A program made the position numbers and the translations under genes. Shown here in pieces: positions 1 to 7,922 of a DNA stretch of 47,272 nt (positions are counted from its first letter, which is position 1; each line of letters starts with the position of its first letter). The stretch comes from Spirochaetota bacterium. GTDB lineage: Bacteria; Spirochaetota; Leptospiria; Turneriellales; Turneriellaceae. The notes under the pieces were generated by a model. It worked only from the letters and a program-made list of their open reading frames with translations, did not search any database and was not told the origin of the DNA. The stretch lies in assembly GCA_963205035.1 (NCBI GenBank), contig CAUJII010000013.1, forward strand, positions 1 through 47,272, read 5' to 3'.

Positions 1-141
1 CGTCATAAGGCCCTGGAGGGTTGATAAGAACCTCTACGGTGTGCTTTGGCAGCGGACGATTCATTCGGGCGAGTCGGTATCGCGATTCGTCGACTTCGCG
101 ATTCGGGTGTTCATGCCGCGATTTGTCGAGATGTATCTGCA

Positions 142-202
142 CAAGCCGCTAAGATGGCCTCCATGCCAGCGGCTTAGCGCGGCACGTCGTGTACCCACGT
201 CC
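142..202. repeat. Palindromic insertion, about 57 bp net, in the repeat-family pseudogene
   Basis: Compared with the intact copy, the gene is interrupted between CTGCA (137-141) and CCCCGG (203-208). The insert carries a perfect 8-bp inverted repeat, AAGCCGCT at 143-150 and AGCGGCTT at 168-175, with a 17-nt loop. The net insertion is a multiple of three, so the frame stays open. GGCTTAGCGC at 171-180 recurs at 551-560 (the remnant near 541-560). Confidence 0.65.
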
Positions 203-250
203 CCCCGGCGTGGGTCGGCGTACTCAGCTCGAAACCATCATTTCTGGGCG

Positions 251-315
251 GCGCGGTGGCAGGAAGTCACGCGCTACGCCGCCGACACGGATGTCGTCTT
301 TGCGGCGTGCGCGGT
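251..315. repeat. 51-bp palindromic mini-element inserted with a 7-bp direct repeat
   Basis: The element occupies about 258-308 and is flanked by GCGCGGT at 251-257 and 309-315, which occurs once in the intact gene copy. The core (260-310) can fold: ACGCCGC plus GACA pair with TGTC and GCGGCGT across a short loop. A second full copy lies in opposite orientation at 46514-46564, and I count 45 of 51 positions identical. The element has no coding capacity and looks like a REP- or MITE-type non-autonomous mobile repeat. Confidence 0.7.
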
Positions 316-476
316 ATGCCCAGCGCAAAAGTTTTCCAGACTATTTTATTAACTACCAAAAAGTCACCGAAAAAAATGAAAATGGTGGACTCGAAACGGC
401 CCGGAAAGCAATCCTCATCGCAAAAAAAGGCCTGTCGTACGCTGAATACACCCACTGCCTACGAACGTGCATATAG

Positions 477-688
477 GCGTGCGCGCTACGCCGCCGACCT
501 CGCGACGATGCGTGCCGCTTTTGCGGGAGATTTTCCGCTTCATTCGCGTGGGCTTAGCGCAGAAAAAATCCTACCAGTGAGCGTGCGCCTAAACTCCGCG
601 TAAAATACGCCCCCACGACAAACAAAAAATGGCCATTGAGCCGGTCTTACACTATCTTTATGGGAATAAAAAAACGCCGGGGGTTACA
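477..688. other. Repeat debris between the pseudogene and htpX
   Basis: No gene is supported here. Bases 482-498 repeat 17 bp of the mini-element (CGCGCTACGCCGCCGAC), and GGCTTAGCGC at 551-560 repeats part of the other insertion. A small hairpin, GCGTA-AAA-TACGC, lies near 597-609. No convincing promoter for htpX was found. The best match, TTGAGC at 636-641 with TATGGG 17 nt downstream, has a poor -10. Confidence 0.5.
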
Positions 689-1600
689 ATGAAGCGGATT
701 ATTCTTTTTATTATCACTAACATTTTGGTCGTAGCAACTATATCGATCATTTTACAAGTCTTGGGCGTCATGAGTTATATTGAAAAGTCGGGCGCAGGCT
801 ACGGACTCAATATAACAAACCTACTCATTTTTTGTCTTTTGTGGGGGTTTATCGGTGCTTTCATCTCGCTGGCACTTTCTAAAGTTATGGCAAAATGGGC
901 GATGGGACTCAAGGTCATCGACCCTAAAAATGCCAGCGGTGCCGAAGGGCAGCTCGTACAAACCGTGCACCGTCTGTCGCGCCAAGCCGGCTTAACCACG
1001 ATGCCCGAAGTCGCGATTTATGAATCGCAAGAAATCAACGCTTTCGCCACCGGGCCTACCCGTTCGAGCTCGCTTGTCGCTGTTTCAACGGGACTCTTGA
1101 GTGCGATGGATTCAAACGAAGTTGAGGGAGTCTTGGGTCACGAAGTCAGCCACATCGCAAACGGCGACATGGTGACGATGACACTCCTACAAGGTGTTGT
1201 GAACGCGTTCGTCATGTTCTTGTCTCGCATCGTTGCGTTTGCAATCAGTACTGCGATGAGCAAGAGCGACGACGAAGGCGCTGGCTTTCCTTATATCCTC
1301 AACATGGTGCTCACCATTGTGTTCGATATCGTCTTTACGCTCTTAGGGTCGATTGTCGTCGCTGCATTTTCTCGCTACCGCGAATACCATGCCGACGCAG
1401 GCGGTGCGCGCTTGGCTGGGCCACATAAAATGATCGCGGCTCTCGAAAAACTCAGCCGCACAACGGAACAGGTAGATAACAGCCAATCGCCATCTTTAGC
1501 ATCGATGAAAATCTCGAACAAGAGCGGATTTCTCGCACTTTTCTCGACTCACCCACCTTTGGAAGACCGCATCCGCCGCTTGCAGAAAGGAGTTATATAA
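689..1600 (+). CDS. htpX: HtpX membrane-bound zinc metalloprotease (M48)
   Basis: HtpX is an inner-membrane endopeptidase that degrades misfolded membrane proteins and overlaps in role with FtsH. The protein of 303 aa has two N-terminal membrane segments (about 4-26 and 40-65), the zinc motif HEVSH (151-155) and the third-ligand motif REYHADAGGA with Glu232, followed by the usual C-terminal THPPLEDRIRRL. Two further hydrophobic segments lie near 163-190 and 203-228. An in-frame ATG at 629 would add 20 residues. I chose 689 because the protein then begins MKRIILFIITN, as HtpX proteins do, and GGGGG lies upstream. It is the first of eight plus-strand genes and is followed by an SPFH protein, a family that often partners membrane proteases. 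Confidence 0.93.
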   Translation: MKRIILFIITNILVVATISIILQVLGVMSYIEKSGAGYGLNITNLLIFCLLWGFIGAFISLALSKVMAKWAMGLKVIDPKNASGAEGQLVQTVHRLSRQAGLTTMPEVAIYESQEINAFATGPTRSSSLVAVSTGLLSAMDSNEVEGVLGHEVSHIANGDMVTMTLLQGVVNAFVMFLSRIVAFAISTAMSKSDDEGAGFPYILNMVLTIVFDIVFTLLGSIVVAAFSRYREYHADAGGARLAGPHKMIAALEKLSRTTEQVDNSQSPSLASMKISNKSGFLALFSTHPPLEDRIRRLQKGVI

Positions 1601-1607
1601 AAACTCT

Positions 1608-1637
1608 TTGCACCATCACACCATTTTCTTGTATGTT
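1608..1637 (+). promoter_or_regulatory. Candidate sigma-70 promoter for the SPFH gene
   Basis: TTGCAC (1608-1613) and TATGTT (1632-1637) are separated by 18 nt in the 63-nt gap after htpX. This is a match by eye only. Confidence 0.3.
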
Positions 1638-1663
1638 CTCTCAGTTTTTTTCAGGAGGAAACT

Positions 1664-2659
1664 ATGGCTTTAGTGGATAGATTAAAATTTAACGGGGGCG
1701 CAGACGATATTGCGTGGAAGTTCCCCGACGAAGGCGTGACTTGGGGCGCACAGCTCATTGTCAACGATTCGCAGGAAGCTTTGTTTTTCAAAGGCGGCGA
1801 ATGCCACGACCTTTTCGGACCGGGCACCTACACATTAAAATCAAACAACATTCCGCTCCTCGAAAAATTTGTAAACAAAGTGTTCGGCGGCGACACCCCT
1901 TTTGCGGCAGAAGTCTGGTTCGTTTCTAAACGCATTTTCCAAAATATCGGCTGGGGCACCAAGACGCCGATTCAAGTCGAAGATCCAAAATTCGGAATCA
2001 TAACGAATTTGCGTGCCTTCGGTGTCTTCGGCATCCGCGTGGCAGACACGCGCGTTTTCGTCAAAGAGGTGATTGGCACTCAAGGGAAATCGACAACTGA
2101 AAGCATCCAAGAGCTCATGCTTTCGAGCATCGTCTCAGACATTGAAGAAATGCTCTCTCAAGTGGTCCACGAACAAAACATCGACATCATCCGAATCAAC
2201 ACACAGCGTTCAAAGATTGAAGACGCTTTCAAACCACTTCTTACAAAGAAGTTTGAAAAATTTGGTCTATCCATCGAACAATTTGAGATTGAATCGCTCA
2301 ACATCCCGCAAGACGATCCGGGTTTCAAAGCGCTGCAACAAGCAAAAGCAGATAAAGCGCAAATGAATATTTTGGGCGACCAATACGCGCAAAAGCGTAT
2401 GCTCGATATCGGCGAAGCGTCGGCAAAAAACGAAGGCGCAGGAGGCGGCATGATGCAAGCTGGCATGGGTATGGGAATGGGCCAAATGATGGGGCAGATG
2501 ATGGGCCAAATGAATGTGAGTGGGCAACCGCAACAGGCCGCACCTGCCGCAGAAGATCCTATGGCAAAAATCCAGAAACTCAAAGGAATGCTCGACCAAG
2601 GACTCATTACACAAGACGAATTCAATGCTAAAAAAGCAAAAATTCTCGAATCGATGTAA
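1664..2659 (+). CDS. SPFH (stomatin/prohibitin-like) protein with C-terminal SHOCT domain
   Basis: The 331-aa protein begins with the SPFH core typical of the YdjI-like 'virion core' group (DEGVTWGAQLIVNDSQEALF near 22-41). A helical stretch around 150-230 follows. Next is a Gly/Met-rich linker near 260-285 with repeated MMGQ units, and then a short SHOCT motif ending in ILESM (about 298-331: IQKLKGMLDQGLITQDEF). No N-terminal membrane segment is visible, so it probably associates with the membrane face through oligomers. The start has a strong ribosome site, AGGAGGAAACT before ATG. SPFH proteins form large rings that organise membrane domains and can restrain proteases. The adjacent htpX suggests such a pairing, which is inference. 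Confidence 0.85.
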   Translation: MALVDRLKFNGGADDIAWKFPDEGVTWGAQLIVNDSQEALFFKGGECHDLFGPGTYTLKSNNIPLLEKFVNKVFGGDTPFAAEVWFVSKRIFQNIGWGTKTPIQVEDPKFGIITNLRAFGVFGIRVADTRVFVKEVIGTQGKSTTESIQELMLSSIVSDIEEMLSQVVHEQNIDIIRINTQRSKIEDAFKPLLTKKFEKFGLSIEQFEIESLNIPQDDPGFKALQQAKADKAQMNILGDQYAQKRMLDIGEASAKNEGAGGGMMQAGMGMGMGQMMGQMMGQMNVSGQPQQAAPAAEDPMAKIQKLKGMLDQGLITQDEFNAKKAKILESM

Positions 2660-2676
2660 TTGATCTTGGTTTTCGC

Positions 2677-3651
2677 ATGCTAAAAAAGCAGGGACGGCTT
2701 CTTTCGCCGTCCCTTGTCATCCACAAAACTAATAATACGATTACTAAAATCTTAAAGGGGGATATCAAAATCCTCCGAAAGATTGCAGCGTATGTAGTCG
2801 AAAGCGGCGGCAAACGTGTTCGTCCGCTCTTTCTCTATTACTTAGGGAAATCTTTTGCGCTGCCCGACAAGACGCTTATCGAATGGGGTGCTCTCTTAGA
2901 GATTGTGCATGCAGCAAGCCTCCTGCACGACGACGTCATCGACGGCGCAGAAGAGCGGCGGGCCAAACCCACGGGCGCAAAGCTCTTTGGCAACAAGCAA
3001 ATTATTTTGGGTGGAGATCACCTCCTGGCCTCCGGGCTCAAATACTTGAACGGCATGGGTAATTCCCACGCAATGGAAATTTTTACAGACGCCATCCAAT
3101 CGCTCACGACGGCCGAACTCTTGCAAATGCAAGAACTCTACAACGCGAGGGCGACACGGGCAACTCACGCATCCATCGTCGACGGAAAAACTGCCGTGCT
3201 TTTTCGAGCAGCGGGTGCGCTTGTGGCTGTCCTGCGGGGCGAGACGGATTACTTCGCTTCCGAGACTGCATGCCTGGGGCTTTCACTCGGCCGCTTTTTT
3301 CAAGAGCGAGACGATTACTTGGATTATTTCGACGCCGAAAGGCTTCAGAAGAAAGGCTTACAGGATTTTTTTAACGGCTCAGTGACTCCTCCGCTTTTCA
3401 CACTTTTCGAACGTGTGACGGAGCGCGAGAAAAAAGAAATCCTTTCGGCTTGGCGCCTCATGCAAAATCACGAAACAGAAGCGGTCATCTTGAATTTGAT
3501 GGCGCGTTACTCAGTTCGAGATCATGTTTTGGCTGGCTTGACGCTGAGCCAAGAAACAGTCTTTGCGCAATTAGAGTCTCTGCCGCAAGGCGCGCCCCGC
3601 GACAGAATGCTCCTCGAGTTCAAAAAAATTCTTGCCGTGCACTCTACATAA
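2677..3651 (+). CDS. ispB: Long-chain polyprenyl diphosphate synthase
   Basis: This trans-prenyltransferase extends farnesyl diphosphate with isopentenyl units to make quinone side chains. The 324-aa protein shows GGKRVRP (44-50), the first Asp-rich motif DDVID (85-89), KTAVLF (171-176) and the second Asp-rich motif DDYLD (212-216), in the expected order. Length is normal. The start lies 17 nt after the SPFH stop and has no clear Shine-Dalgarno sequence, so translation may be coupled. The chain length of the product cannot be read from the sequence with confidence. Confidence 0.88.
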   Translation: MLKKQGRLLSPSLVIHKTNNTITKILKGDIKILRKIAAYVVESGGKRVRPLFLYYLGKSFALPDKTLIEWGALLEIVHAASLLHDDVIDGAEERRAKPTGAKLFGNKQIILGGDHLLASGLKYLNGMGNSHAMEIFTDAIQSLTTAELLQMQELYNARATRATHASIVDGKTAVLFRAAGALVAVLRGETDYFASETACLGLSLGRFFQERDDYLDYFDAERLQKKGLQDFFNGSVTPPLFTLFERVTEREKKEILSAWRLMQNHETEAVILNLMARYSVRDHVLAGLTLSQETVFAQLESLPQGAPRDRMLLEFKKILAVHST

Positions 3652-3680
3652 CGCGTACTAACTGTTCAAAGGGGATTTCA

Positions 3681-4178
3681 ATGAAAAAATTAGCGCTTCT
3701 CTGTTTCTTAATACCTGCTGTGGCGTTGTTCGCCAAAAGCAAAGATGAATACTTAAACGATCTTAAATCGTCTGACGATGCGACTGCGATTGCTGCCGCA
3801 CAATACTTGGGCAATGACGGTGCAAAAGACGCCATCGAGCCTTTGGGCGAGCTCTTAAAGAGCAACCGGTCAGCGGGTGTGCGCATTGCAGCGGCTGCGG
3901 CGCTCGGCCGCATGGACACGAAGGGACGTCCCACAACGATTTTACGCGAAGCCCTCGAGGCCGATCCGGACAACCAAGTCATCTATACCGAGCTACTGGC
4001 ACTTCTCAATCTGAAAGATTTAGATAATGCGGATTTAACCCGTGCGGTCGAGTTTGCTGAACAGAATAAGAGTTCCGATCTTTTTATCGGCGACATTATT
4101 GCGCGGATCCGCAAGGTAGTGCCCAAGAAAGTAGAAGCGCCCAAAGCTGAAGAAAAACCTGCCGACGCCGCTCAATAA
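3681..4178 (+). CDS. Exported HEAT-repeat protein
   Basis: The 165-aa product starts with a signal peptide (MKKLALLCFLIPAVALFA, likely cut near residue 18). HEAT/PBS-lyase-like helical repeats of the form AIAAAQYLGNDGAKDAIEPL and VRIAAAAALGRM follow, then a Lys/Glu/Ala-rich tail. A longer open frame extends upstream to 3450 but overlaps ispB. The ATG at 3681 has AAAGGGG before it and yields the signal peptide. Such proteins are usually binding scaffolds. It probably acts in the periplasm, and no catalytic residues are evident. Confidence 0.8.
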   Translation: MKKLALLCFLIPAVALFAKSKDEYLNDLKSSDDATAIAAAQYLGNDGAKDAIEPLGELLKSNRSAGVRIAAAAALGRMDTKGRPTTILREALEADPDNQVIYTELLALLNLKDLDNADLTRAVEFAEQNKSSDLFIGDIIARIRKVVPKKVEAPKAEEKPADAAQ

Positions 4179-4185
4179 GCGGAGA

Positions 4186-4255
4186 TAATACGCCGCGTAT
4201 TTGCAACGTTCCGGTTATTAACTTCCAACTCGATGACCGGAACCTGCACGCGGGT
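4186..4255. repeat. Inverted repeat after the HEAT gene, possible terminator or leader hairpin
   Basis: GTTCCGGT (4208-4215) pairs perfectly with ACCGGAAC (4236-4243) around a 20-nt loop. The stem can be extended by TGCA and CCGCGT/ACGCGG on the flanks. It is followed by GGTTTTAATT, a weak U-tract, so either a terminator of the upstream genes or a structure in the leader of the next gene is possible. Confidence 0.45.
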
Positions 4256-4275
4256 TTTAATTGCGGCGACTAACT

Positions 4276-5271
4276 ATGCGCGTTTTGCTGAAATTTCCAT
4301 TTCTGACAAAATTCTGTATCGTTCTGTTTGTTACCTTCGCAAGCAGCGTATTAACCGCCGAGGGTGGTACAACGAACCCCTGCGAGTTTTCTTTCAAGGC
4401 TGAAATTCCGAAAAACAATCACTTTACGGTTCAGAACGGCCGGGTGGCTTTTTTATGCAAGAATGCTGATTTCTTTCTTCGAGGCACAGTCACACGCACC
4501 CTACCCTGGCAGCTAACGCAAAAAGTCTACGACACGCTGGCCACCGATTTGAATGCGCAAACTATCGAAACCGGCGCATGGGGACGTATATACCGCATCG
4601 CCGACGTGCGCGGCAAAAAACAGTTAGTCTGCGCCTACGCTTCGAGACCGCACTTCGCGATTGATCTTTGTGCGCCAGACTTAGAAAATTTTGGAGCAGA
4701 CACTCTGCTCAAGAAGATACTGCATGAATTTCGACAAGTCAAAGAGAGCGAATCGCCTTTCTTACGCTCGGCTGCTCTCAGTTCAAGCAAGAAAGTATTT
4801 ACCGAAAAAAATGAAACTCAAGAGCCGGCGCTTCTCTCGCTCACGATGCCTGCCGGTTATGTCGATATCGATCACCATGAGAACCGCGCACTCTTTACCG
4901 ATGCGGCGGGCCTTGCAGAGATTGAAGTTTTCTATGAGTTGAGCGATCTTGTTCTCGATTCCGACCTCGCGCACAGAGTTTATCAAAAAGCTGTCACAAA
5001 TTTTTTGGCAAAGCAAGGCTCGTGGAAACCAACTTCAGAAAACCACGTTATTAAGAATGGAAACGCAACCTGTCTTCTTTTTTCTGACGCTGCAAAGCGC
5101 GCGAGTAATTATTGCTATACTATCGCGACAATTCAAGTCGCGGGAAAAAAGAAGTCTTGCCGTGTTTCATTTATCATCGCGTATCTTAGAGAAGCAGTCG
5201 ATGAAAAAAAACTACTCTCCGATCAACAAAGAATTTTAACCGAGTGGGGCGAGAGCCTCTTGAAGCACTGA
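4276..5271 (+). CDS. Exported protein of unknown function
   Basis: I do not recognise a family. The product from ATG 4276 is 331 aa with a signal peptide (MRVLLKFPFLTKFCIVLFVT, cut near TA|EG at 28). A TTG five codons upstream at 4261 is an alternative start. The mature part has scattered cysteines (for example CEFSF, CKNADFF, CAYASRPHF, CLLFSD, CYTIATI, CRVSF), which suggests disulfides in the periplasm. There are no lipobox and no later membrane segments. It ends 2 nt before the ThiF-like gene, so the two are likely cotranscribed. Confidence 0.7.
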   Translation: MRVLLKFPFLTKFCIVLFVTFASSVLTAEGGTTNPCEFSFKAEIPKNNHFTVQNGRVAFLCKNADFFLRGTVTRTLPWQLTQKVYDTLATDLNAQTIETGAWGRIYRIADVRGKKQLVCAYASRPHFAIDLCAPDLENFGADTLLKKILHEFRQVKESESPFLRSAALSSSKKVFTEKNETQEPALLSLTMPAGYVDIDHHENRALFTDAAGLAEIEVFYELSDLVLDSDLAHRVYQKAVTNFLAKQGSWKPTSENHVIKNGNATCLLFSDAAKRASNYCYTIATIQVAGKKKSCRVSFIIAYLREAVDEKKLLSDQQRILTEWGESLLKH

Positions 5272-5273
5272 GA

Positions 5274-6011
5274 ATGCTTCCTACAAATTTGACCAAGGCG
5301 GAGCTCGAACGCTATAGCAGACAGATTTTACTTTTGGGCGGCGACGCGCAACGGCGCTTGAAAAATGCACATGTTTTGGTCGTCGGCGCGGGAGGCCTCG
5401 GGGCAACAACCTTACCTCTCTTGGCTGCAAGCGGCGTCGGTTGCATAGAAATTTTTGACGGAGACGCCATTGAAACGAGTAATTTGGGTCGGCAATGGAT
5501 TTACTCGGATGACGCAGTGGGGAAAAATAAAGCATCCGAGGCGCGTGCGTTTCTCCAATCTATCAATCCACATATCGAAGTGATTGCACACGACTCTATG
5601 TTTGAGGCGGGAAATTTTTCATCTCTTGAAAAAATAACACTCGTGTGCGAAGGGAGCGACAACCTCGCCTCGAAATTCGCCGTGAATGACTTAGCGTTGC
5701 GCGCAAAAGTCCCGGCTGTCATTTCGTCACTCGCTGCAGCGCAAGGCCACACGATGCTCGTGAACGGTGTCGAGAACGCTTGCTACCGTTGTGTCTTTGA
5801 TGAAGTCGATCAAAGCTCCTTACCCTCGTGCGCGGGCGAAGGCATCTTGACAACGTTTGTGGGATTTATCGCAGCACACGCCGCTCATACCGCCATCACG
5901 CAAATCATCACAACTGACCGCGAGGCAGGATTTTGGGTTTTTGAAAAAAACCATTGCCGCAGTGTACGCATAAAAAGAAGAATAGATTGTATTCACCATA
6001 ATATACCTTAA
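5274..6011 (+). CDS. ThiF/MoeB/HesA-family adenylyltransferase (E1-like)
   Basis: Enzymes of this family activate the C-terminal Gly of a ubiquitin-like sulfur carrier with ATP. The 245-aa protein has the nucleotide loop GAGGLG (38-43), SNLGRQ with Arg73, the Asp motif GSDN (127-130), a CYRC pair (170-173) and a candidate catalytic Cys186 in PSCAGEG. The second zinc pair of MoeB/ThiF is normally CxxC but here reads C239-I-H-H, so a His ligand may replace a Cys. No carrier protein (ThiS or MoaD) lies next to it. The true carrier and pathway (thiamine, molybdopterin or other) are open. The ATG at 5274 follows the previous stop by 2 nt. Confidence 0.82.
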   Translation: MLPTNLTKAELERYSRQILLLGGDAQRRLKNAHVLVVGAGGLGATTLPLLAASGVGCIEIFDGDAIETSNLGRQWIYSDDAVGKNKASEARAFLQSINPHIEVIAHDSMFEAGNFSSLEKITLVCEGSDNLASKFAVNDLALRAKVPAVISSLAAAQGHTMLVNGVENACYRCVFDEVDQSSLPSCAGEGILTTFVGFIAAHAAHTAITQIITTDREAGFWVFEKNHCRSVRIKRRIDCIHHNIP

Positions 6012-6022
6012 GGTCTAAAAGC

Positions 6023-6883
6023 ATGGTTAAAAAGATACTCTCGAAGAAAAAACAACGGTATGGATTGGCTCTCTCTGGAGGAGCGGCGTTGGGAGCGTAT
6101 CAAGCGGGAGCCCTCAAAGCAATCTTTGAAGCACAGCTTGATATACGCGCCGTGGCTGGCAGTTCGATTGGCGCCCTCAACGGATACCTTGCTGCAACCG
6201 GACAAATCTCCGAACTCTTGAACTTTTGGCGTACAATCGATCAGAAGAAAATCATTACGATGGAAAGTTTTGCAAAGTTCTTTTTTACTGGCGCAAACGC
6301 TCTCTTAAGCGACCAAATGCAACGAACACTCGTTAACCAAGCCGTGAGTCTAGTCTCACTGAACTCTTCTAAACGCAAATACCGCGCTGCGGCGATCAGC
6401 CTGCGGACAGGCAAGCTTCACTACCTGCGCGGCGAAGATGCACAGAGCGACGAAGAGCTCAGAGATTTTGTTTTAGCATCCGCTGCCGTGCCGGGTGTGT
6501 TTCCTCCGATTAAGATCAAGGACGAGTATTTCATCGACGGTGGGCTTGTCCGCAACACGCCCATCGATGCGCTCGAAAACGAGCGCATCGACTCTGTCAT
6601 TGCCATTAGCATGGAACCCGAGGAATACGCCGACGAGGAAAAAATAAATACCTCGCACCTTGCACTCCGCACGGTCAGTATTTTCTTTCGAAGCCAAGCG
6701 AACGATGCTGTCGAACGTGCGGCCATGTCCCCAAAGTTGCGTAAAAAAAAGATATATCTCTTGCGCCCGCAACACACGCTTGGCATGCAACAGTATGAAT
6801 TCGATTCAAGAAAAATCGAACAGTTAATCGAACAAGGGTATAATACGACAAAGGAATTTATTATTAAACAAAGGCTTAGATAA
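6023..6883 (+). CDS. Patatin-like phospholipase/acyl hydrolase
   Basis: The 286-aa protein has the patatin layout: a Gly-rich oxyanion loop near 17-29 (ALSGGAALGAYQAG), nucleophile Ser48 in GSSIG, and catalytic Asp172 in DGGL, with the typical ASAAVPGVFPP segment before it. No signal peptide or membrane segment is visible, so it resembles the cytoplasmic RssA/YlbK-type bacterial patatins rather than secreted toxins. It starts 11 nt after the ThiF-like stop and ends 1 nt before the deaminase gene. Substrate unknown; membrane lipid turnover is the family expectation. Confidence 0.87.
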   Translation: MVKKILSKKKQRYGLALSGGAALGAYQAGALKAIFEAQLDIRAVAGSSIGALNGYLAATGQISELLNFWRTIDQKKIITMESFAKFFFTGANALLSDQMQRTLVNQAVSLVSLNSSKRKYRAAAISLRTGKLHYLRGEDAQSDEELRDFVLASAAVPGVFPPIKIKDEYFIDGGLVRNTPIDALENERIDSVIAISMEPEEYADEEKINTSHLALRTVSIFFRSQANDAVERAAMSPKLRKKKIYLLRPQHTLGMQQYEFDSRKIEQLIEQGYNTTKEFIIKQRLR

Positions 6884-6884
6884 A

Positions 6885-7904
6885 ATGGATTTAGCACTCT
6901 CAACATACGTACACCAACTTCCCAAGCTCGACTTGCACCACCATTTCGACGGGGCTTTCGATCTGAATCATCTTTACGAAGAGGCCAAACGCCGGCAGTT
7001 GCCTCAAGCCAAGTTTAGTTTTGAGGAGTTCGCTGCAAAATGTCAGGTGAGTTCGACCTGCACTACGCTTACAGAGTTCTTAAACGTCTTTCACTTCTTC
7101 TACGACATTGCGCAAGACAGAGATTTTTTGCACGACGAAGCCGTGCTCTTGGCGAAGCGCGCCAGCAAAGAAGGGTTAATCTATCTCGAGACGCGCTTCG
7201 GCCCGCACCTTTTCGCCTCGCCGACTGTCTCTGCCGAAGACGCCACCAAGGCGGTCATCGACGGCCTAAAAACAGACAAGACAACGCCCATCCGTCTCAT
7301 TCTCTGCGTGATGCGAAACTCTCCCCCTAAATATGTGGAGGAACTAATCGCACTTTATGAAAAATACCACAACGATGGGGTTTGCGGCATCGACCTTGCG
7401 GGCGATGAATCGCTTTTTGCATGCGAAGAATACGCTCCCCTTTTCGATCGCGCCAAGGCATTAAAAATTCCGGTGACAATCCACGCGGGGGAAGCGGCCG
7501 GACCTGAATCTGTTCTGCAAGCTTTAGACACATTCCACGCGCGGCGCATCGGGCACGGCATCCGCTCCCTCGAAAGCCCCTCGCTCGTTGAACGCTTAGT
7601 CAAAGAGAGAACTCCTCTTGAAATTTGTCTCACCAGTAATTTGCAAACTGGTAACGCGGCCTCTTACAAGGCGCACCCCTTTACCGCCTTGCGGAAGGCA
7701 GGTGTTTTAGTTACTATCAACACCGACGACCCTTCGGTATCAGGAATTGACATCAACCACGAATGGATTGCGGCAATTCGAGAGTTTGAATTGCAAAGTG
7801 CAGATCAGAAAGCCTTGCTCTTAAATTCTGTTGAAGCCGCATTCTGCGACGATGCCTTGAAAGGCAAGCTCCGCACTCAGATCGAAGAATTTTTCAAGAA
7901 TTGA
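6885..7904 (+). CDS. add: Adenosine deaminase family metal-dependent hydrolase
   Basis: The 339-aa TIM-barrel enzyme carries the metal pair HxH (His18, His20 in KLDLHHHFDGA), TIHAGEAAG with metal His and catalytic Glu, RIGHGIRS, and the INTDDPSVSG segment with metal Asp. The reaction is hydrolytic removal of the 6-amino group of a purine nucleoside. Adenosine is the default substrate. An alternative is aminodeoxyfutalosine deamination in menaquinone synthesis, which would fit a nearby polyprenyl diphosphate synthase but is only inference. ATG lies 1 nt after the patatin stop. The gene converges on lon with an 18-nt gap and no visible terminator. Confidence 0.88.
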   Translation: MDLALSTYVHQLPKLDLHHHFDGAFDLNHLYEEAKRRQLPQAKFSFEEFAAKCQVSSTCTTLTEFLNVFHFFYDIAQDRDFLHDEAVLLAKRASKEGLIYLETRFGPHLFASPTVSAEDATKAVIDGLKTDKTTPIRLILCVMRNSPPKYVEELIALYEKYHNDGVCGIDLAGDESLFACEEYAPLFDRAKALKIPVTIHAGEAAGPESVLQALDTFHARRIGHGIRSLESPSLVERLVKERTPLEICLTSNLQTGNAASYKAHPFTALRKAGVLVTINTDDPSVSGIDINHEWIAAIREFELQSADQKALLLNSVEAAFCDDALKGKLRTQIEEFFKN

Positions 7905-7922
7905 CGGTTGCCACAGCCTGCA

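Larger units (their letters stand above)
2..476 (+). pseudogene. Broken, 5'-truncated copy of the repeat-family gene also present intact at 46621-47193
   Basis: Translation from base 2 gives VIRPWRVDKNLYGVLW and runs colinear with the middle of the intact 190-aa protein at the right end, so the window edge removes roughly its first 70 residues. Two insertions separate the copies. The first, near 142-202, adds about 57 bp and keeps the frame. The second, 58 bp at 258-315 including a duplicated 7-bp target, shifts the frame by one. After the shift the reading continues in another frame (KSFPDYFINYQKVTEKNENG) to a stop at 474-476, with the same C terminus as the intact copy (THCLRTCI). Because the copy is on the plus strand and the other on the minus strand, they form an inverted pair about 46 kb apart. 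The function of the family is unknown. Confidence 0.85.

Noticed and set aside
2158..2625. 155-codon open frame opposite the SPFH gene
   Set aside because: Its Pro/Ile/Met-rich low-complexity product is the complement of the Gly/Met linker of the real gene.
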